NCBI GenBank assembly: GCA_963808965.1
Contig: CAWEHU010000016.1
Location: forward strand, 62,001-126,000
Direction: 5' to 3'
Length of the DNA: 64,000 bases
Origin: CAWEHU01 sp963808965
GTDB lineage: Bacteria > Pseudomonadota > Alphaproteobacteria > Acetobacterales > Acetobacteraceae
In this document: positions 9,502 to 18,990 of the stretch, in pieces
Layout: the number at the start of each line of letters is the position of its first letter
Position numbering within the stretch: position 1 is the first letter of the stretch
Position numbers and translations under genes: made by a program
Notes under the pieces: generated by a model
Told to the model about the DNA's origin: nothing
Database searches by the model: none
Seen by the model: the letters and a program-made list of their open reading frames with translations, nothing else

Positions 9502-11025
9502 ATGAGCCCGCCCCCGGTGATCCGCCTTCATCCCGACGATGGCGTGGTGATCGCCCGCGCCACGCTGCTGCCAGGCGCGCCCGTCGCGGACGGTGTCGCG
9601 GCAACCGAGCGCATTCCCGCCGGCCACAAGGTCGCCATCCGCGCCCATGCCGTAGGCGAGCCTGTGCGCCGCTATGGGCAGGTGATCGGCTTCGCGACGC
9701 AGCCGATCGCCGTCGGCCAGCACGTGCATGTGCAGAACATGGGTATGGGAGAATTCGCGAAGGACTATGCCTTCGGCCAGGACGCGAAGCCGACAGAGAT
9801 GATCGAGCCTCCCGCAACCTTTGAAGGGATTCGTCGCTCGGACGGGCGGGTAGCCACGCGCAACTATATCGGTCTGCTCACGACGGTGAATTGCAGCGCC
9901 ACGGTCGCCGGGCTGATTGCGGGCGCTTTCAAGCGGAACCCTTATATCGGCCTCGAGCCGCTTGCCGAGTATCCCAACGTCGATGGCGTCGTGGAACTGA
10001 CGCACAAGACCGGCTGCGGTATGGCGCAAGGCGAGCCGCTTAAGTTGCTGCGACGGACGCTCGCGGGCTATGCGCGACACCCCAACTTTTCGCATGTCAT
10101 CGTGCTCGGTCTCGGCTGCGAGGTGAACCAGATCGGCGGGTTGTTGCAAGAGCACAAGCTGAGCGGTCGCGTGCGCAGTATGGACATCCAGAGTATGGGC
10201 GGCACGCGCAAGACGGTGGAAGCTGGCATGGCATTCGTCCGGGAAGTGCTCGCTGAATCGAATCAGGTGCAGCGTGAAACCGTACCCGCGAGCGAGTTGG
10301 TTGTAGCACTGCAATGCGGTGGATCGGACGGGTATTCCGGCGTTTCCGCTAACCCGGCGCTCGGCGCCGCGAGCGACCTCGTCGTTCGCAATGGCGGTTC
10401 CGTGATTCTTTCGGAAACCACCGAGACCTATGGCGCCGAACACCTGTTCACCCGTCGGGCGGTGAGCCGGGAAGTGGGCGAGAAGTTGGTTGAGCTCATG
10501 AAATGGTGGGAGGACTACACCGCCAAGAACGGCGCGGAGATCAACGCCAACCCGTCCCCCGGCAACAAGGCGGGCGGGCTTACAACCATCCTAGAGAAAT
10601 CACTCGGAGCCATGGCAAAGGCGGGTAGCACCAACCTTGTCGATGTCGTCAAATACGCGGAACCCGTAACTGCCAAGGGCTTCGTGTTCATGGATACGCC
10701 CGGTTACGACCCCGTTTCCGCGACGGGACAGGTGGCGGGGGGTGCCAATCTCGTCTGCTTTACGACCGGCCGCGGCAGCGTGTTCGGCTGCAAGCCGTCG
10801 CCCTCCATCAAGATCGCTACCAATACGCCGATGTATCAGCGCATGGAGGAGGACATGGATGTGAATTGCGGCACCATCCTTGATGGCGACGAGACGGTCC
10901 AGCAAGCCGGCCAGAGGATCTTTGACCTCATCCTGCGAGTCGCGAGCGGCGAGCGCACGAAGAGCGAGCAGTCCGATTTCGGGGCGGCCGAGTTTGCGCC
11001 TTGGCAGCTTGGCGCGACGGTTTGA
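9502..11025 (+). CDS. UxaA-family altronate/galactarate dehydratase
   Basis: 507-residue sugar-acid dehydratase. Residues about 5-90 form the SAF-like N-terminal domain (IRLHPDDGVVIARATLLPG), and about 110-500 the catalytic UxaA domain with GYSGVSANPALGAASD, HKTGCGM and the C-terminal block CFTTGRGSVFGCKPSPSIKI. Fused forms of this size include altronate dehydratase (D-altronate to 2-keto-3-deoxy-gluconate) and GarD. It starts 55 bases after the aldolase, behind a GGAGTAGAAGC site, and most likely supplies the keto-deoxy acid that the aldolase cleaves. Substrate choice among altronate, galactarate and related acids is not settled by sequence. Confidence 0.88.
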   Translation: MSPPPVIRLHPDDGVVIARATLLPGAPVADGVAATERIPAGHKVAIRAHAVGEPVRRYGQVIGFATQPIAVGQHVHVQNMGMGEFAKDYAFGQDAKPTEMIEPPATFEGIRRSDGRVATRNYIGLLTTVNCSATVAGLIAGAFKRNPYIGLEPLAEYPNVDGVVELTHKTGCGMAQGEPLKLLRRTLAGYARHPNFSHVIVLGLGCEVNQIGGLLQEHKLSGRVRSMDIQSMGGTRKTVEAGMAFVREVLAESNQVQRETVPASELVVALQCGGSDGYSGVSANPALGAASDLVVRNGGSVILSETTETYGAEHLFTRRAVSREVGEKLVELMKWWEDYTAKNGAEINANPSPGNKAGGLTTILEKSLGAMAKAGSTNLVDVVKYAEPVTAKGFVFMDTPGYDPVSATGQVAGGANLVCFTTGRGSVFGCKPSPSIKIATNTPMYQRMEEDMDVNCGTILDGDETVQQAGQRIFDLILRVASGERTKSEQSDFGAAEFAPWQLGATV

Positions 11026-11089
11026 GCCCTGGTGATCACCGGCATAGGACCAGGGTGACGGATAACCTCAACGGTGAGATAAGATAGCC

Positions 11090-12682
11090 ATGAAATTCCG
11101 CGCTCTCGCCGCAGCAGGCACGCTACTCCTGATCGGGGCCGCCGCGAACGTTGACGCCAAGGTGCTGATTTATTGTTCCGAAGGCTCGCCGGAAAACTTC
11201 AATCCGATGCTCAACACGACGGGCACGACGTTTGACGCGAACCTGCCGGTATATAACCGGCTTGTCGAGTTCGGGATCGGCACCACGGAGGTCGGGCCCG
11301 GGCTCGCCGAGAGCTGGGATATCTCCGAGGACGGCAAGGTCTACACTTTCCATCTACGCCAAAACGTAAAGTGGCAGTCAAACAAGAACTTCAAGCCGAC
11401 GCGCGATTTCAATGCCGATGATGTGCTGTTCTCGTTCGAGCGGCAGTGGAAGGAGAGCAACTCCTATCACAAGGTTTCCGGCGGCGGCTATGACTATTTC
11501 AACGACATGAGCTTCCCAAAACTGCTCGCGTCTATCGAGAAGGCGGACGACTATACCCTGAAGTTCACACTGACCGAGCCGCAGGCACCGTTCCTTGCGG
11601 ACCTGGCAATGGACTTCGCGTCGATCCAGTCAAAGGAATACGCGGAGGCATTGACCAAGTCGGGCACTCCGGAGCAAATCGACCAGCAACCGATCGGAAC
11701 CGGACCTTTCGAGCTGGTAAACTATCAGCGAGATTCGACAATCCGTTACCGGCCGTTCAAGGACTACTGGGGGCCGAAGCCGAAGATCGACGGGCTCGTG
11801 TTCTCAATCAACAAGGACCCAGCCGTTCGCCTTGCGAAGCTGCGCGCCAACGAATGCCAAGTTATGGCTTATCCGAATCTGGCGGATCTACCGTCGATCA
11901 AAACCGATCCCAATTTGCAAATGCAGCAGCAGCCTGGGTTGAATATCGGCTATCTCGCGTTCAACGCTCAGAAGAAGCCGTTCACCGATAAGCGGGTGCG
12001 CATTGCGCTTAATCTGGCGATCGACAAGAAGGCGATCCTGGACGCGGTATATCAAGGTGCTGGTGAGCCGGCCAAGAACCTTATCCCGCCGACCATGTGG
12101 TCCTATAACGACGACGTAAACGATTTCCCGCACGATCCGGAACAGGCAAGAAAGCTGCTCGCTGAAGCGGGCTATCCGGATGGATTCGAGTCGGATCTCT
12201 GGGCCATGCCTGTGCAGCGGCCCTACAACCCGGATGCCCGCCGAATTGCCGAGCTGATGCAGTCGGATTTGGCGAAAATCGGCGTGAAGGTGAACATCGT
12301 CAGCTACGAATGGGGCGAGTACCGCAAGCGGTTGCAGGCCGGCGAGGCGCAAATGGCCGAGTTCGGCTGGACCGGAGACAATGGCGACCCCGACAATTTC
12401 TTCACCCCGGTCGCGAGCTGTGCGGCGGCCCGTCCGGGCGGCGGGAGCGCGTCTAAGTGGTGCGACCAGCAATTCGACGATCTTATCAAGAAGGCGGCGA
12501 CGATCAGCGAGCAGGCCGATCGCGCCAAGCTGTATAAGCAGGCGCAGGTGGTAATGCATGAGGAGGCGCCGTTCTATCTGATCGCCCACTCGGTCGTGTT
12601 CATGCCGATGCGCAAGGAGGTGGTGGGCTACAAAATGAGCCCGTTCGGGCGGCACCAGTTCAACGAGGTAGAATTGAGGTAG
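11090..12682 (+). CDS. dppA: Peptide ABC transporter substrate-binding protein DppA
   Basis: 530-residue periplasmic binding protein of the SBP_bac_5 family. It has a Sec signal peptide (MKFRALAAAGTLLLIGAAANVDA) with likely cleavage after about residue 23. The mature N-terminus KVLIYCSEGSPENFNPMLNTTG and the block DPAVRLAKLRANECQVM are typical of dipeptide-binding DppA. Two lone cysteines late in the protein (SCAAARPGG..WCD) fit the usual disulfide. It heads dppABCDF. Placement after sugar-acid genes could mean co-transcription or a different ligand; the peptide role is family-based. Confidence 0.92.
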   Translation: MKFRALAAAGTLLLIGAAANVDAKVLIYCSEGSPENFNPMLNTTGTTFDANLPVYNRLVEFGIGTTEVGPGLAESWDISEDGKVYTFHLRQNVKWQSNKNFKPTRDFNADDVLFSFERQWKESNSYHKVSGGGYDYFNDMSFPKLLASIEKADDYTLKFTLTEPQAPFLADLAMDFASIQSKEYAEALTKSGTPEQIDQQPIGTGPFELVNYQRDSTIRYRPFKDYWGPKPKIDGLVFSINKDPAVRLAKLRANECQVMAYPNLADLPSIKTDPNLQMQQQPGLNIGYLAFNAQKKPFTDKRVRIALNLAIDKKAILDAVYQGAGEPAKNLIPPTMWSYNDDVNDFPHDPEQARKLLAEAGYPDGFESDLWAMPVQRPYNPDARRIAELMQSDLAKIGVKVNIVSYEWGEYRKRLQAGEAQMAEFGWTGDNGDPDNFFTPVASCAAARPGGGSASKWCDQQFDDLIKKAATISEQADRAKLYKQAQVVMHEEAPFYLIAHSVVFMPMRKEVVGYKMSPFGRHQFNEVELR

Positions 12683-12683
12683 G

Positions 12684-12779
12684 CCCCTTCACCCCGGCTA
12701 CGTCCCGCAAAGGGAGAGGGAGAAGTAAACTTCCCTCCGTCGCGGCAGGGGATCCGGGAGAGGTGGAGACAAAAGAACC
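12684..12779. repeat. GC-rich intergenic repeat-like spacer between dppA and dppB
   Basis: The 97-base spacer contains CCCCTTCACCCC and GGGAGAGGGAGAAG, with short inverted matches (CCCT/AGGG) around them. It resembles the palindromic insert seen inside the ribonucleotide reductase at about 59853 (shared GGGAGAGGGAG). It may form hairpins that lower downstream expression relative to dppA, as is common for binding-protein genes. Confidence 0.35.
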
Positions 12780-13784
12780 ATGCTGCGCTTCCTGCTGCGA
12801 CGTATCGGGGTAATCATCCCGACCTTCATCGCAGTCACGTTCATCAGCTTCATGCTGATCCGGCTCGTGCCGGGCGACCCGATCGAGGTACGCGTGGGCG
12901 AGCGTGGTATCGCGCCGGAACGACTTGCGCAGCTACGGCACGAATATGGCCTCGATCAGCCGCTTTGGAAGCAATTCCTTGATTATGAATCCCAGGTGCT
13001 TCAGGGCGATCTTGGCAGCTCGGTCGTCACGCACGATTCCGTCTGGTCGGAGTTCACGGAGCTGTTCCCGGCGACTCTCGAACTCGCCATCTGCGCGATG
13101 CTGTTCGCCGTGGTCGTGGGAATGCCACTGGGCGTAATCGCGGCGGTGAGGCGCGGTTCGGTATTCGACTATGGGCTGATGGGACTATCCGTGACCGGCG
13201 CCTCGATGCCGATCTTCTGGTGGGGACTGATGGTAATCCTCATCTTCTCGGTGAACCTCGGCTGGACGCCTGTGTCGGGACGCATCAGCGACATGTACTT
13301 CTTCGATCGCGTGACCGGCTTCATGCTGATCGACAGCCTCCTTTCCGGCGAGGACGGAGCGTTCGGTTCCGCGGTCAGCCACCTCATTCTGCCTTCGATC
13401 GTGCTCGGCACAATTCCACTCGCGACGGTGGCGCGCATGACTCGCTCTTCGATGCTCGAAGTGCTCGGCGAGGACTATATCCGCACCGCGCGCGCGAAGG
13501 GCCTTGGCACGGTCCGGGTCGTGATCGTGCATGCGCTGCGCAACGCGCTAATCCCGGTGGTGACCGTGATCGGGCTGCAAGTCGGGACGCTGCTCGGTGG
13601 CGCGATTCTCACAGAAACGATCTTTGCCTGGCCGGGAATCGGCCACTGGCTGGTCGAGTCGATTCAGCGTCGCGACTACCCGGTGTTACAGGGCGGCACC
13701 TTGCTGGTGGCCACGCTCGTGATGTTGGTCAATCTCGGCGTCGATCTCACTTACGGCTTCCTTAATCCGCGGATCCGGCACTGA
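12780..13784 (+). CDS. dppB: Dipeptide ABC transporter permease DppB
   Basis: 334-residue inner-membrane permease with about six transmembrane segments. The N-terminus MLRFLLRRIGVIIPTFIAVTFI and the extracellular PGDPIEVRVGERG..LRHEYGLDQPLW stretch match DppB/OppB. The cytoplasmic EAA loop is DYIRTARAKGLGTVRVVIVHALRNALIP, near residue 240. A ribosome site (GGAGAGGTGGAG) precedes the ATG. The last codon overlaps the dppC ATG (TGATG), showing coupling. Confidence 0.94.
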   Translation: MLRFLLRRIGVIIPTFIAVTFISFMLIRLVPGDPIEVRVGERGIAPERLAQLRHEYGLDQPLWKQFLDYESQVLQGDLGSSVVTHDSVWSEFTELFPATLELAICAMLFAVVVGMPLGVIAAVRRGSVFDYGLMGLSVTGASMPIFWWGLMVILIFSVNLGWTPVSGRISDMYFFDRVTGFMLIDSLLSGEDGAFGSAVSHLILPSIVLGTIPLATVARMTRSSMLEVLGEDYIRTARAKGLGTVRVVIVHALRNALIPVVTVIGLQVGTLLGGAILTETIFAWPGIGHWLVESIQRRDYPVLQGGTLLVATLVMLVNLGVDLTYGFLNPRIRH

Positions 13785-14698
13785 TGTCCACCACGAGCGA
13801 TCCGGCTGTTGCCGAGACTGCCGCGATTCGCCCACCGCCTGGTCGCCTCTCTGGATTCGTCCACTCCTTCGCCGAAAACAGGGGCGCTGTGGTCGGCTTC
13901 GTGGTCATGGTGCTCCTGATCGCTGTCGCGGTGCTGGCGGATGTCGTCGCGCCGCACTCACCCATCGAGCAGTTTAGGCAGAACTTCCTAACGCCCCCAG
14001 CCTGGGAGAATGGCGGCAGCATCGCCTTTCCGCTTGGCACCGACGACCTGGGACGGGACCTGCTCTCGCGCTTGCTTTACGGCGCCCGGCTCTCGCTGCT
14101 GATCGGCCTCACGGTGGTAACGCTGTCGCTTGCAGCGGGCGTGGTGCTCGGCCTCACGGCGGCGTTCGCGGGCGGGACGGCTGATACGATCATCATGCGG
14201 CTGATGGACATCGTGCTGGTGTTCCCGAGCCTGCTGCTCGCTATTGTCATAGTGGCGATCCTCGGTCCGTCGCTGTTCAATGCCATGATCGCGGTATCTG
14301 TCGTCACGCTGCCGAACTACACCCGGCTCGTGCGCGCGGCCGCACTGTCCGAGCTCGTGCGCGATTACGTAACCGCGACGCGCTGCGCCGGGGCGGGCAC
14401 GTTGCGCCTCATGTTCGACACCGTGCTGCCAAACTGCACCGCGCCGTTGATCGTGCAAGCGACTCTCGGCTTCTCCTCGGCCATTCTGGATGCCGCGGCA
14501 CTCGGCTTCCTCGGTCTCGGTGCGCAACCACCAACTCCCGAATGGGGCACGATGCTCTCGGGCGCCCTGCAATACTACCAGCGCGCCTGGTGGGTGCTCG
14601 CTTTTCCGGGCCTCGCCATTCTCGTCACGGTGCTCGCCTTCAACCTGTTCGGCGACGGACTGCGTGACACGCTCGATCCCAGGCTGAAGCGGTCATGA
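13784..14698 (+). CDS. dppC: Dipeptide ABC transporter permease DppC
   Basis: 304-residue partner permease of DppB. The N-terminal OppC_N segment (FVHSFAENRGAVVGFVVMVLLIAVAVLADV) precedes the binding-protein-dependent permease domain. The EAA motif is YVTATRCAGAGTLRLMFDTVLPN, and the typical HPLGTDDLGRD-like signature appears as FPLGTDDLGRDLLSRLLYGARLSL. The start overlaps dppB by one base and the stop overlaps dppD by four (ATGA). Confidence 0.94.
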   Translation: MSTTSDPAVAETAAIRPPPGRLSGFVHSFAENRGAVVGFVVMVLLIAVAVLADVVAPHSPIEQFRQNFLTPPAWENGGSIAFPLGTDDLGRDLLSRLLYGARLSLLIGLTVVTLSLAAGVVLGLTAAFAGGTADTIIMRLMDIVLVFPSLLLAIVIVAILGPSLFNAMIAVSVVTLPNYTRLVRAAALSELVRDYVTATRCAGAGTLRLMFDTVLPNCTAPLIVQATLGFSSAILDAAALGFLGLGAQPPTPEWGTMLSGALQYYQRAWWVLAFPGLAILVTVLAFNLFGDGLRDTLDPRLKRS

Positions 14699-15705
14699 CA
14701 CTGCTCACGATCCGCAACCTCACTGTCGAGTTTCCGAGCGGGCGGGGCTTATTTCGTGCCGTGGATCGGCTCGACATGGATGTTGATGCGGGCGAGGTGT
14801 TGTGCGTCGTCGGGGAATCCGGCTCCGGCAAGAGTGTGTCGATGCTCGCCGTGATGGGGCTGATCGGCTACCCAGGCCGGGTGCGCGCGGACGTGCTGCG
14901 GTTCGATGGCCTCGATCTACTGGAACTCTCGCCGGCGCGACGGCGTCGGTTGCTCGGCAAGGACATGGCGATGGTGTTCCAGGAGCCGATGTCCTCGCTG
15001 AACCCGTGCTACACGGTGGGATGGCAGATCGCCGAGACGCTGAAGGCGCATGGTCAGGCCGCGCGCCGGGATGTGCGCGGGCGCGTCGTGGAGCTGCTCG
15101 GGCAAGTCGGAATTCCCGCGCCGGAGTCGCGCCTTTCGGCATTCCCGCATCAACTCTCCGGCGGGATGAACCAGCGCGTGATGATCGCCATGGCGATCGC
15201 CTGCAATCCGCGCCTCCTAATCGCAGACGAGCCGACGACGGCGCTGGATGTCACGATCCAGAGGCAGATTCTGGATCTGCTGGTCTCCTTGCAACGGGAC
15301 CGCGGCATGGGCCTCGTGCTGATCACGCACGATATGGGAGTGGTTGCGCAGACCGCCCATCGCGTGCAGGTGATGTACGCGGGACAGATGATGGAGGAGG
15401 AATCCACCGAGCGCCTGCTCGCCACCCCGCGTCACCCCTATACTGCCGCGCTGCTCGAGGCTTTGCCGGAACGTGCGCTCGGCCACTCGCGCCTGCCGAC
15501 CATTCCGGGCGTGGTGCCAGGAATCGACGACCGGCCGAGTGCTTGCCTTTTCAACCCACGCTGCCGGTTCGTGCTACCGCATTGCCGGGCGATCGCGCCG
15601 CCGCTGGATGGCGAGCCGGGCTCCCGGGCTCGCTGTCATTATCCACTGGATCCGCAGGGCCGACCGACGCACGGCCATCCAGCGCGCACCGAGGAAGCGG
15701 CTTGA
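14695..15705 (+). CDS. dppD: Dipeptide ABC transporter ATPase DppD
   Basis: 336-residue cytoplasmic ATPase. Walker A GESGSGKS is near residue 40, the Q-loop VFQEPMSSLNP follows, the signature is LSGGMNQRV, and Walker B is LLIADEPTTALDV. The C-terminal oligo_HPY region has the cysteine-bearing ending CLFNPRCRFVLPHC found in this group. It pairs with DppF to energise the DppBC channel. Confidence 0.94.
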   Translation: MTLLTIRNLTVEFPSGRGLFRAVDRLDMDVDAGEVLCVVGESGSGKSVSMLAVMGLIGYPGRVRADVLRFDGLDLLELSPARRRRLLGKDMAMVFQEPMSSLNPCYTVGWQIAETLKAHGQAARRDVRGRVVELLGQVGIPAPESRLSAFPHQLSGGMNQRVMIAMAIACNPRLLIADEPTTALDVTIQRQILDLLVSLQRDRGMGLVLITHDMGVVAQTAHRVQVMYAGQMMEEESTERLLATPRHPYTAALLEALPERALGHSRLPTIPGVVPGIDDRPSACLFNPRCRFVLPHCRAIAPPLDGEPGSRARCHYPLDPQGRPTHGHPARTEEAA

Positions 15706-16709
15706 GCGCGACTTTGATGGAAGCACGGGATCTCCGCCGCTATTACGTCGCGGGCGGCGGCATGTTCGGGAGAAAATCAACCGTCAAGGCGGTCGATGGC
15801 GTCTCGTTCCCACTCCGCGAGGCGGAGACGCTGGCGATCGTGGGCGAGTCGGGGTGCGGGAAATCGACTCTCGCGCGCATGGCAACGTTGTTGGAGGTGC
15901 CGACCGGAGGCGAGTTGCTGATCGACGGCAGGCCGACGGTTTCCGCCTCGGGCGCGGAGCGGCGGCAACTCCGGCTCGCGGTGCAGATGGTGTTCCAGAA
16001 CCCGTACGGGTCGCTGAATCCACGCAAGACGGTCGGCGCTACCCTGGAGGAGCCGCTTGCGATCAATCGCCGCGGCAGCAAGAAGCAGCGCGCCGAGGCG
16101 GCGCGCGCCATGATGGCGAAGGTCGGGCTACGCCAGGATCATTACGGGCGCTATCCTCACATGTTCTCGGGCGGCCAACGACAGCGGATCGCCATCGCCC
16201 GTGCGCTGATGCTTAACCCGCGGGTGGTGGTCGCCGACGAGCCGGTATCGGCTCTGGATATCTCGATCCAGGCGCAGGTTCTAAACCTGATGATGGATTT
16301 GCAGGAGGAGTTCCGGCTCGCGTACCTTTTCATCAGCCACGACCTGTCCGTGGTGCGGCACATCGCCAAAGACGTGCTGGTGATGTACTTCGGCCGGGTC
16401 ATGGAGCAGGGGCCGAAAGAGACAATCTTCTCCGCGCCGCGCCATCCCTATACGCGCATCCTGCTGGCGGCGACACCCACCGTGGATGTCACGCATCACG
16501 TGCAGGCCGAGACGATCCGGGGGGAGTTGCCTTCCCCGCTCAAACCCCCTGTCGGTTGCGCCTTCGCAAGCCGGTGCCCGTACTCCGATGGCCGCCGTTG
16601 CGTGGCGGAGCGGCCGGAACTTCGGCCGCTGGAGGGGCATTTGGTGGCGTGTCATTACGCCGAGACGGTACGTGTGGGTGGGCGCGAACCGATGCCTCTA
16701 CCTGGCTGA
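15702..16709 (+). CDS. dppF: Dipeptide ABC transporter ATPase DppF
   Basis: 335-residue second ATPase of the importer. Walker A GESGCGKST, Q-loop VFQNPYGSLNPR, signature FSGGQRQRI and Walker B VVADEPVSALDIS are visible, as is an oligo_HPY tail with CAFASRCPYSDGRRC. The TTG at 15702 overlaps the dppD stop; an ATG at 15717 (MEARDLRRYYV) is the alternative start and would give 330 aa. The operon ends here; the next gene is on the other strand. Confidence 0.92.
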   Translation: MSATLMEARDLRRYYVAGGGMFGRKSTVKAVDGVSFPLREAETLAIVGESGCGKSTLARMATLLEVPTGGELLIDGRPTVSASGAERRQLRLAVQMVFQNPYGSLNPRKTVGATLEEPLAINRRGSKKQRAEAARAMMAKVGLRQDHYGRYPHMFSGGQRQRIAIARALMLNPRVVVADEPVSALDISIQAQVLNLMMDLQEEFRLAYLFISHDLSVVRHIAKDVLVMYFGRVMEQGPKETIFSAPRHPYTRILLAATPTVDVTHHVQAETIRGELPSPLKPPVGCAFASRCPYSDGRRCVAERPELRPLEGHLVACHYAETVRVGGREPMPLPG

Positions 16710-16806
16710 AGGCTCGGCCAGCCTAAGCGGACGTGCAATCGTTATGGTTTGAGTTTTGCGTCGACTTGCATCTCCCGAGCGCATTGGGCCATCAGAGCAG
16801 CGTTCT

Positions 16807-18852
16807 CTAGGCGCCTCGGCGGAGGCTCTCGGCCAGAGCCGCGGGATCGGTGACGGGGAGGCTGCATCGGCCGCTCCGGCACACATAGGCCCCTGCCCCT
16901 TCCACTCCAGCCGTCTTGCCGTGCGCCGGATGCCCGGTCGGCAGGGTGTCCGAGGAGGGAACGCGAAGGACTGCGATGCTAGGATCCGGCGCGGCGAGCG
17001 CGGTATCGACCAGCGCCTGCGCCAGCGCGTGGACGGGCGGGCCGACAATCACGGCACTCGCACCCTCCTCTAACAGGTCGGCGGCCGAGAGCAGGGTCGG
17101 CGACATCGCGAGCTGATCTTCGTTTCCGGTGAAGGCGCGGATCACACCCTCGCAGCGCGTCCGCCATATTGGATCGCCAGTCAGATGGAAAAGGCGCGCG
17201 AATACCTCGGCCATCATGCCGTTTCCGGAAGGCGTCGCGCCGTCAGTCGCGGTACGCGGCCGCGCTGCTTCCCCGAGCGGCACGTCGGAGGCGTCGAGAG
17301 CGGTCGTGAAGAACGATCCAGCTTCATCTGCAAACAGATGGATGGCCGCGTTGGCAAGCTGCCGCGCCTGTGCGAGCCGCCGCTCGTCCCCCGTGTGCTC
17401 GAACAGCGCGAGCGCGGCCCGCGCCATGGCGGCTTGATCTTCCAACAGGCCGGCGGCGGTCACCCGGTTCAGCCGCCATGCATGATGCACGCGCCCATCC
17501 GCCCCGCTCATGCACGCGAGAATGAACTCGAACGCCGAAGCGGCGCGGTCGAGCCAGTCGGGGCGTTTGAAGACCGCGGCGGCGCGGCATAGTGCCGCGA
17601 TAGCGAGGCCGTTCCAGTCGGCCAAGACCTTGTCGTCGCGCCCGGGCCGGACGCGCCGCGCACGAGCTTCGAACAGAACCCGGCGGGAGCGGGAAAGCCC
17701 GGCTTCCGCCTCGTTCGTCCCTCGCGGGGTGACGCGGTGGAGAATAGTGTGGCCTTCCCAGTTGCCGCCGCCCGTTACGTCGTAAGCCTCCTTGAAAGCC
17801 GCCGCATCGGGGCCGAGCAATGCGTCGATTTCCGCTTCGGTCCAGACGTAGAACTTCCCTTCCTCGCCCTCGCTGTCCGCGTCTTCGCTCGCAGCGAAGG
17901 CGGCATGTCCGGCCGGCGTGCACGCCGCCGTCATGTCGCGGTTCATCCAGTCCACGGTCTCCGCCGCTCGCTCAGCGTAGAGCAGGTCCGGCGCTGCGGC
18001 GTGGGCGAGCGCGAGAAGCTCGAGGATCTGCGTGTTGTCGTACAGCATTTTCTCGAAGTGCGGCACGAGCCACACCGCGTCCGTCGCATAGCGCGCGAAG
18101 CCGCCGCCGAGATGGTCGTAGATACCGCCCTGCGACATCCGGTGCAGCAGCAGATGAACCGCCTGTTGTCCCTCCGGGTGCCCCGTGCGGAAACCGTCCT
18201 GCCACAGGAAACGAAAGATCGGCGCGTTAGGAAATTTAGGGGCGCCACGAAGGCCGCCCTGCTCCGGGTCGGTCAGGCGGAGTAGGGCTCCCGCAGCCCG
18301 ATCGAGCAGCGCGGGGGTGAGCATCGCGCCCAGCCGCGGCGCCGATAACGCGGCAAGTGACTGGCGAAGCGCAACGGTATTATTACGCACAATTTCGTCA
18401 CCACTGCGATACGCTTCTGCAACAGCTTGCAATACCTGGCGGAAGGAAGATCGTCCCCAACGGGGTTCGGGCGGAAAATAGGTGCCGCCCCAAAACGGAG
18501 AGCCGTCGGGAGCGAGAAACATCGTCAGCGGCCAGCCCCCGTGCTCGCCGAGCGCCTGAAGGGCTGCCATGTAGAGGTGGTCGATGTCCGGCCGCTCTTC
18601 GCGATCGACCTTGATGTTCACGAACAGCCGGTTCATCAACGCCGCCATTTCGGGGTCCTCGAACGACTCATGCGCCATCACGTGACACCAGTGACAAGCG
18701 GCGTAACCGATCGAGAGCAGGATCGGTTTGTCCTCCGCCTCGGCCTCAGCCAATGCCGCGGGTCCCCACGGCCTCCAATGCACCGGGTTATCGGCGTGCT
18801 GCAAAAGATAAGGCGAGGTCTCGTGCCTCAGCAGGTTCGCGGGGTCGGCCAT
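16807..18852 (-). CDS. Thioredoxin-domain protein of the DUF255/YyaL family
   Basis: 681-residue protein related to bacterial YyaL and vertebrate SPATA20. The N-terminal thioredoxin-like domain (about 1-165) opens NLLRHETSPYLLQHADNPVHW and carries YAACHWCHVMAHESFED with the CxxC-type pair. The rest is an (alpha/alpha)6 barrel like N-acylglucosamine 2-epimerases (GGIYDHLGGGFARYATD, VPHFEKMLYDN). Biochemical function is unknown in the family. The start is ATG with a downstream MADPANLL context. Length is normal (650-700 aa). Confidence 0.9.
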   Translation of the reverse strand: MADPANLLRHETSPYLLQHADNPVHWRPWGPAALAEAEAEDKPILLSIGYAACHWCHVMAHESFEDPEMAALMNRLFVNIKVDREERPDIDHLYMAALQALGEHGGWPLTMFLAPDGSPFWGGTYFPPEPRWGRSSFRQVLQAVAEAYRSGDEIVRNNTVALRQSLAALSAPRLGAMLTPALLDRAAGALLRLTDPEQGGLRGAPKFPNAPIFRFLWQDGFRTGHPEGQQAVHLLLHRMSQGGIYDHLGGGFARYATDAVWLVPHFEKMLYDNTQILELLALAHAAAPDLLYAERAAETVDWMNRDMTAACTPAGHAAFAASEDADSEGEEGKFYVWTEAEIDALLGPDAAAFKEAYDVTGGGNWEGHTILHRVTPRGTNEAEAGLSRSRRVLFEARARRVRPGRDDKVLADWNGLAIAALCRAAAVFKRPDWLDRAASAFEFILACMSGADGRVHHAWRLNRVTAAGLLEDQAAMARAALALFEHTGDERRLAQARQLANAAIHLFADEAGSFFTTALDASDVPLGEAARPRTATDGATPSGNGMMAEVFARLFHLTGDPIWRTRCEGVIRAFTGNEDQLAMSPTLLSAADLLEEGASAVIVGPPVHALAQALVDTALAAPDPSIAVLRVPSSDTLPTGHPAHGKTAGVEGAGAYVCRSGRCSLPVTDPAALAESLRRGA

Positions 18853-18990
18853 GCCGGGTCATCCTTGCGCGGGTTTGGTCGGCCCGGACCGTGCTCTCGC
18901 GAAGCCGGTCCGCCCATCCCAGCGGGGGTCGGGCCTCGACGTGGAAACCGGCAAAGGCTTCCACGCCCCGCGCTCCGTTGAAGAGCAGTC

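Noticed and set aside
17324..17923. A long Arg-rich reading frame antisense or out of frame to the DUF255 gene
   Set aside because: It is a shadow frame produced by high GC content; composition and lack of motifs show that only the DUF255 frame is real. Many similar frames were left out.
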